Shown here: positions 60,695-64,000 of the stretch, piece by piece
How the letters are laid out: each line of letters opens with the position of its first letter
How positions within the stretch are numbered: the first letter of the stretch is position 1
Assembly: GCF_009910705.1 (NCBI RefSeq)
Contig: NZ_JAAAXJ010000005.1
Span: 242,103-306,102 of the forward strand
Origin: Microvirga arsenatis
GTDB lineage: Bacteria; Pseudomonadota; Alphaproteobacteria; Rhizobiales; Beijerinckiaceae
DNA: 64,000 nt
Direction of reading: 5' to 3'
The notes under the pieces: model-generated
Told to the model about the DNA's origin: nothing
The model's database searches: none
Seen by the model: the letters and a program-made list of their open reading frames with translations, nothing else
Made by a program: the position numbers and the translations under genes

Positions 60695-60725
60695 CCGGGT
60701 CCCTCTAGCAGGATCCGGGACCCGG
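60695..60725 (-). terminator. Hairpin between the binding protein and permease genes
   Basis: CCGGGTCCC (60695-60703) and GGGACCCGG (60717-60725) form a nine-base-pair stem with a 13-base loop; a second small stem (CGGCCC/GGGCCG) lies near 60676-60691. There is no long T-run. It probably reduces read-through from the binding protein gene to the permease genes. Confidence 0.5.
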
Positions 60726-60742
60726 TTTCCAGCACGCAGTGG

Positions 60743-61588
60743 TCAGACCTGCGGGGTGGCGTCGATCTTGAACCACTTTTCGGACAGCTTCTTCACCGTG
60801 CCGTCCTTGATGGCCGCTTGGATCGCCTCGTCGAAGGACTTCTTCAGGTCCGTGTCGTCCTTGCGCATGCCGACCGCGACGCCACGGCCGAGCAGGCCGC
60901 CGCGCATGCCGGTACCGGCAATGACCATGTCCTTGAACTCCGGCTTCTCCTGCGTGGCCTTCAGGGCGCCATGCCCGGCGAAGATCGCGTCGATGCGGCC
61001 GGCGCTCAGGTCGAGGTCGTGCTGCTCCGTGGTCTTGTACTCGCGGATCTGGATCGTGTCCTTCAGGTAGGTCTCCAGGAACTGCGAGTTGACGGTCGAG
61101 CCCTGGACGCCGACGGTCTTGCCCTTCAGCAGCGGCTTCCACGCCTCGATGGCCTTCTTCGCGCCCTCGGGATCCTTCTCGAAGCTCACGGTCGTGCCGG
61201 TCCCCGCCAGCTTGGCGAGGGGGGAGTCCTTCATCACGCCCCAGCCGTGCGGGGTTGCCGCGTAGGGGAGCGAGAAGTTGATCACCTCCAGGCGCTTGTC
61301 GGTGATGTTCATGCCGGCCATGATGGCATCGTACTTCTTGGCATTCAGCGCCGGGATGATGCCGTCCCAGTCCTGGGCCACGATCTCGCACTTCACCTTC
61401 ATGCGGTTGCACAGGTCGTTGGCGAGATCGATCTCGAAGCCCTCGAGCTTGCCGCCCGCGCCCGTGAAGTTCCAGGGCGCATAGGCGCCTTCCGTGGCGA
61501 TCTTGACGGTTCTTTCCTGGGCAGCCCCTCCACCCGCGGCGAGGACGGAAGCGATCAGGCCGAGGCCTAAAGTCTTGAGCAGTTTCAT
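60743..61588 (-). CDS. Periplasmic polar amino acid-binding protein 1
   Basis: This 281-residue type 2 binding protein has a signal peptide (residues 1-23, MKLLKTLGLGLIASVLAAGG) and the SBP_bac_3 segments VKIATEGAYAPWNFTGAGGKLEGF, EIVAQDWDGIIPALNAKKYD and KKSFDEAIQAAIKDGTVKKL. The ligand-binding Asp in DWDG-like segments and the Arg region indicate an amino acid such as arginine, lysine or histidine. It is the first gene of the transporter operon and is homologous to the tandem copy at 61806. I chose ATG 61588 with AGAGGG upstream; ATG 61594 is an alternative. Confidence 0.92.
   Translation of the reverse strand: MKLLKTLGLGLIASVLAAGGGAAQERTVKIATEGAYAPWNFTGAGGKLEGFEIDLANDLCNRMKVKCEIVAQDWDGIIPALNAKKYDAIMAGMNITDKRLEVINFSLPYAATPHGWGVMKDSPLAKLAGTGTTVSFEKDPEGAKKAIEAWKPLLKGKTVGVQGSTVNSQFLETYLKDTIQIREYKTTEQHDLDLSAGRIDAIFAGHGALKATQEKPEFKDMVIAGTGMRGGLLGRGVAVGMRKDDTDLKKSFDEAIQAAIKDGTVKKLSEKWFKIDATPQV
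61347..61504. repeat. Direct repeat copy 1 within the tandem binding protein genes
   Basis: This 158-base segment matches 62410-62567 at all but one position (G at 61475 against A at 62538). It encodes the N-terminal part of the mature binding proteins. The flanks outside are clearly more diverged, which suggests a recent gene conversion between the two copies. Confidence 0.9.
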
Positions 61589-61757
61589 GGTCATCCCTCT
61601 GGTCAGCTTTGACTGATCCTGTTGGCGGATGAAGGCCGGAGGCCTGCACCCCATCCGGAAAGCTAACATTCAAAAGCCAAGCCGATGCAAGTCCCAAAGA
61701 TGCTGAATACAGCGGCCAAGGTGGCGATTTCGGTCGTGCGAGCGCCTGTTTCATACG

Positions 61758-61785
61758 AAAAAAGGCGCGGCCGGAGCCGCGCCTT
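61758..61785 (-). terminator. Rho-independent terminator after the second binding protein gene
   Basis: On the minus strand, a ten-base-pair GC stem (61762-61771 with 61776-61785, loop of four) is followed by a run of T residues (complement of AAAAAA at 61758-61763). It separates the second binding protein gene from the first. Confidence 0.87.
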
Positions 61786-61805
61786 GAAACGTCGAGCCGT
61801 GAGGA

Positions 61806-62651
61806 TCAGGACCGCGGGGTGGTGTCGATCTTGAACCACTTCTCGGACAGCTTCTTGATCGTGCCGTCCTTGATGGCCGCCTGGATTGCGTCCTCGAAGC
61901 TCTTCTTGAGCTCCGTCTCGCCCTTGCGCAGGCCGACGCCGACGCCGGCGCCGAGCAGGCCGCCGGTGATCGACGGGCCGACCATGGTGTAGTCCTTGAA
62001 CTCGGGCTTCTCGAGAGTGCCGATGATGTTGGTCGAGTCCGCCAGAACAGCGTCGATACGGCCCGCGGCGAGGTCGAGGTCATGCGCCTCGGTGGTCTTG
62101 TACTCGCGGATCTCCGCAGTGCCCTTCAGGTACTTGTCGGCGAAGTTGGAATGGATCGTCGAGGTTTGCACGCCGACCGTCTTGCCCTTCAGCAGCGGCT
62201 TCAGGTCATTGATGGCCTTCTCGGCGGCGGCCTGCTGGGTGCCGAGGTTGAAGGCCTGGCCGGTGCCTGGCATCTTGGCGAGCGGCGAGTTCTTGGCCAC
62301 CAGGAAGCCGTTGGGAGAGTTCGCATAGGGGCCGGCGAAGTCGATGGTCTTCTTGCGCTCGTCCGTGATGCTCATGCCGGCCATGATGGCGTCGTACTTC
62401 TTGGCGGTGAGCGCCGGGATGATGCCGTCCCAGTCCTGGGCCACGATCTCGCACTTCACCTTCATGCGGTTGCACAGGTCGTTGGCGAGATCGATCTCGA
62501 AGCCCTCGAGCTTGCCGCCCGCGCCCGTGAAGTTCCAAGGCGCATAGGCGCCTTCCGTGGCGATCTTTACCGTCTTCTGCTGAGCGGCCGCTCCGCCGAT
62601 CGCAAGAGCGGAACCGAGAAGAGCCAAGCCGACGGTCTTAACGAATTTCAT
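61806..62651 (-). CDS. Periplasmic polar amino acid-binding protein 2 (tandem paralogue)
   Basis: This 281-residue protein has the same length and layout as the binding protein at 60743, with signal peptide MKFVKTVGLALLGSALAIGG and the segments VKIATEGAYAPWNFTGAGGKLEGF and KKSFEDAIQAAIKDGTIKKL. The middle part differs (SITDERKKTIDFAGPYANSP against MNITDKRLEVINFSLPYAAT), so ligand preference could differ. It has its own terminator and no permease of its own; it may share the HisQM channel with the other. Confidence 0.9.
   Translation of the reverse strand: MKFVKTVGLALLGSALAIGGAAAQQKTVKIATEGAYAPWNFTGAGGKLEGFEIDLANDLCNRMKVKCEIVAQDWDGIIPALTAKKYDAIMAGMSITDERKKTIDFAGPYANSPNGFLVAKNSPLAKMPGTGQAFNLGTQQAAAEKAINDLKPLLKGKTVGVQTSTIHSNFADKYLKGTAEIREYKTTEAHDLDLAAGRIDAVLADSTNIIGTLEKPEFKDYTMVGPSITGGLLGAGVGVGLRKGETELKKSFEDAIQAAIKDGTIKKLSEKWFKIDTTPRS
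62410..62567. repeat. Direct repeat copy 2 within the tandem binding protein genes
   Basis: This is the partner of 61347-61504, offset by 1063 bases, with a single mismatch in 158 bases. Confidence 0.9.
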
Positions 62652-62776
62652 AGTCGTTCCCTTGTTTGTGGGCCACAGCCCGAAGCCGCAGCCTGACGTT
62701 CCCGCACCCGCGAGGGGCGCGCCGTGACGCAGTAACGGCCAAACTCGATAAAAAGGCAAGGGGAGGCCGGCGAGCC

Positions 62777-63475
62777 TTACACAATCCGCAGCCGGATCTC
62801 GCCCAGGCCCTCGATGGCTCCGACCATGGTCTGCCCCCGGGTGACGGCGCCGACGCCCTCGGGCGTGCCGGAGAAGATCACGTCGCCGGGCGCCAGCTCG
62901 AAATACGAGGACAGATAGGCGATCTGCTCGGCCACGGACCAGATCATGTCCGAGAGGCTGGCCTTCTGCTGGATCGCGCCATCGGCCGTGAGGGAGATCG
63001 TGCCGCCCGCCGGATGGCCCACGGCGGAGACCGGATGGATCGGCCCCACCGGGCCGGAACGGTCCGCAGATTTCCCGAGCTCCCAGGGGCGGCGCAACTG
63101 CTTGGCCTCGTCCTGCAGGTCGCGGCGGGTCATGTCGAGGCCGACCGCATAGCCGAAAACGTGATCGAGGGCCCGCTCGACGGGGATGTCGAGCCCGCCC
63201 CTGGCGAGGGCCACCACCATCTCGATCTCGAAATGGTAGTTGGCCGTCTTCGGCGGATAGGGATGATCGACTGTCTCGCCCTGCGGGACGGGCTGCAGGG
63301 CATCGGCCGGTTTCATGAAGAAGAAGGGCGGCTCGCGGGTCGGGTCGCCGCCCATCTCGCGCGCATGGGCGGCATAGTTGCGGCCGACGCAGTAGACGCG
63401 GCGCACCGGGAACAGATCGGCCGTGCCGGCCACGGGAAGAGCGGGGATCGAAGGCGCGGGAATGACGTAGGCCAT
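62777..63475 (-). CDS. Fumarylacetoacetate hydrolase (FAH) family protein, fumarylpyruvate hydrolase-like
   Basis: This 232-residue protein cleaves a carbon-carbon bond in a beta-diketo acid, probably fumarylpyruvate or a relative. FAH family features are VYCVGRNYAAHAREMG (near residue 25), the metal-binding HFEIEMVVAL (two Glu), YAVGLDMTRRDLQ with Asp and the closing segment SGTPEGVGAVTRGQTM. The length matches the short single-domain group (fumarylpyruvate hydrolase of gentisate breakdown). ATG 63475 is used; the frame upstream to 63553 is not supported. No gentisate genes are adjacent. Confidence 0.88.
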   Translation of the reverse strand: MAYVIPAPSIPALPVAGTADLFPVRRVYCVGRNYAAHAREMGGDPTREPPFFFMKPADALQPVPQGETVDHPYPPKTANYHFEIEMVVALARGGLDIPVERALDHVFGYAVGLDMTRRDLQDEAKQLRRPWELGKSADRSGPVGPIHPVSAVGHPAGGTISLTADGAIQQKASLSDMIWSVAEQIAYLSSYFELAPGDVIFSGTPEGVGAVTRGQTMVGAIEGLGEIRLRIV

Positions 63476-63576
63476 GGAAGCTCGCGAGCGGTGAAGCGGG
63501 ACGTCCCTTCCTACACCCTGCGGCTCCCGCCACAAGCCGGGAAAAAGGTTCAACCCGTCTCCGCTGAGGGGCGAAC

Positions 63577-63603
63577 GAAAACGGCGGGCTCAGGGCCCGC
63601 CGT
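63577..63603 (-). terminator. Rho-independent terminator of the DUF4142 gene
   Basis: On the minus strand ACGGCGGGC and GCCCGCCGT (63581-63589 and 63595-63603) form a nine-base-pair stem, followed by TTTT (complement of AAAA at 63577-63580). Confidence 0.8.
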
Positions 63604-63627
63604 CGGGAAGTTGAGCTTTCGGGCCGC

Positions 63628-64000
63628 TTAGCGGCGGCGAGCCGCGGCGCCCGGCAGGCGGCGGGCATCGGCAAGGTGGTGCTCGATATGCGGAACCACC
63701 GAAGCCGCGAACTGGCGCAGCGCCGGGTCGTTGCCCGCCTGGGCATAGCCGGCATGCAGGGCCAGGGCCTCCTGGTGGCCCATGCGCTGAGCCTGTCCGT
63801 AGAGGCGGTCGAACTGCGGGCCGGAGGTCGAGGCGAGCTGGTTCAGCATGGCCACCTTCTCAGGGGGCATCGGAACGCCGAGGCGGATCGGGGTCACGGA
63901 GCCGGTGGCCTGCACGTCGGCCGCGCCGCCCGCCGCCGCACCCGTCGTCGCGCCGACGCCGGCGCCGACCGCCGCACCGACCGGGCCGCCCACCAGGGCG
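63628..64000 (-). CDS. DUF4142-like protein, C-terminal part (cut by the window edge)
   Basis: The visible 124 residues contain a Gly/Ala-rich start (GAAVGAGVGATTGAAAGGAA) and a helical C-terminal half (AMLNQLASTSGPQFDRLYGQ, LALHAGYAQAGNDPALRQFA, PHIEHHLADARRL) that fits the DUF4142 family, putative exported four-helix proteins. The frame is open through base 64000, so the start and probably a signal peptide lie outside. Function is unknown. Confidence 0.75.
   Translation of the reverse strand, partial: ALVGGPVGAAVGAGVGATTGAAAGGAADVQATGSVTPIRLGVPMPPEKVAMLNQLASTSGPQFDRLYGQAQRMGHQEALALHAGYAQAGNDPALRQFAASVVPHIEHHLADARRLPGAAARRR

Noticed and set aside
61806..63755. Long minus-strand frame extending upstream of the second binding protein
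   Set aside because: Only residues from ATG 62651 have signal peptide and domain; the rest is out-of-frame with the FAH gene.

Overview
The window is high-GC DNA with gene families typical of an alphaproteobacterium, probably of the order Hyphomicrobiales (a Microvirga or Methylobacterium relative is my guess; it rests on gene families and codon style, not on a marker gene). It contains one prophage end, one large exopolysaccharide locus and ordinary chromosomal metabolism. No rRNA, tRNA, CRISPR array or intact insertion sequence was seen.

1-8966: the right part of a contractile-tail (Mu-like) prophage. It runs from baseplate spike (gp45), PAAR tip, gp46, gp47 (baseplate J) and a gp48 domain fused to a fibre, through tail fibre and small tail genes, to a lysis cassette (holin, GH24 endolysin, nested Rz/Rz1), a metallophosphoesterase and a dNMP-kinase-like protein, closed by a strong terminator. 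After it lie a candidate structured RNA (9151-9244) and a secreted cupin gene destroyed by frameshifts.

10480-17729: scattered signalling and housekeeping genes: an adenylate cyclase with TolB-like and TPR parts, RidA, a membrane Cache-GGEEF diguanylate cyclase, a secreted Pro/Ala-rich protein, a DnaQ-like exonuclease, a rhodanese and a lytic transglycosylase.

18423-35999: the most interesting region, a 17.6 kb collinear alginate-type operon: algD, alg8, alg44 (PilZ), algA, a 1243-residue TPR-AlgG fusion, an AlgL homologue lacking key catalytic residues, and three large exported Sel1-repeat proteins. No algE, algX or acetylation genes (algI, algJ, algF) are present. It is followed by two NarL/LuxR-type regulators with degenerate receiver domains, each preceded by an AT-rich leader. 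Together with the nearby diguanylate cyclase this suggests a c-di-GMP-controlled polyuronate made by a variant export machine.

38523-44889: a branched-chain-amino-acid-type ABC transporter operon (livK, G, F, H, M) ending in a GMC oxidoreductase. 45218-57153: HAD phosphatase, glycerate 2-kinase, orphan histidine kinase, CsbD, a MobA-TusA fusion, Mrp, general stress protein 26, a sorbosone-dehydrogenase-like protein plus cytochrome c, pncB, pxpA, a fluoroacetate-dehalogenase-like hydrolase and a DUF882 protein. 57489-64000: DUF4112 pair, a polar amino acid ABC transporter with two tandem binding proteins that share a nearly identical 158-bp block, an FAH-family hydrolase and a DUF4142 protein cut by the window edge. 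Three stress-type genes have upstream sequences resembling EcfG (general stress response) promoters.
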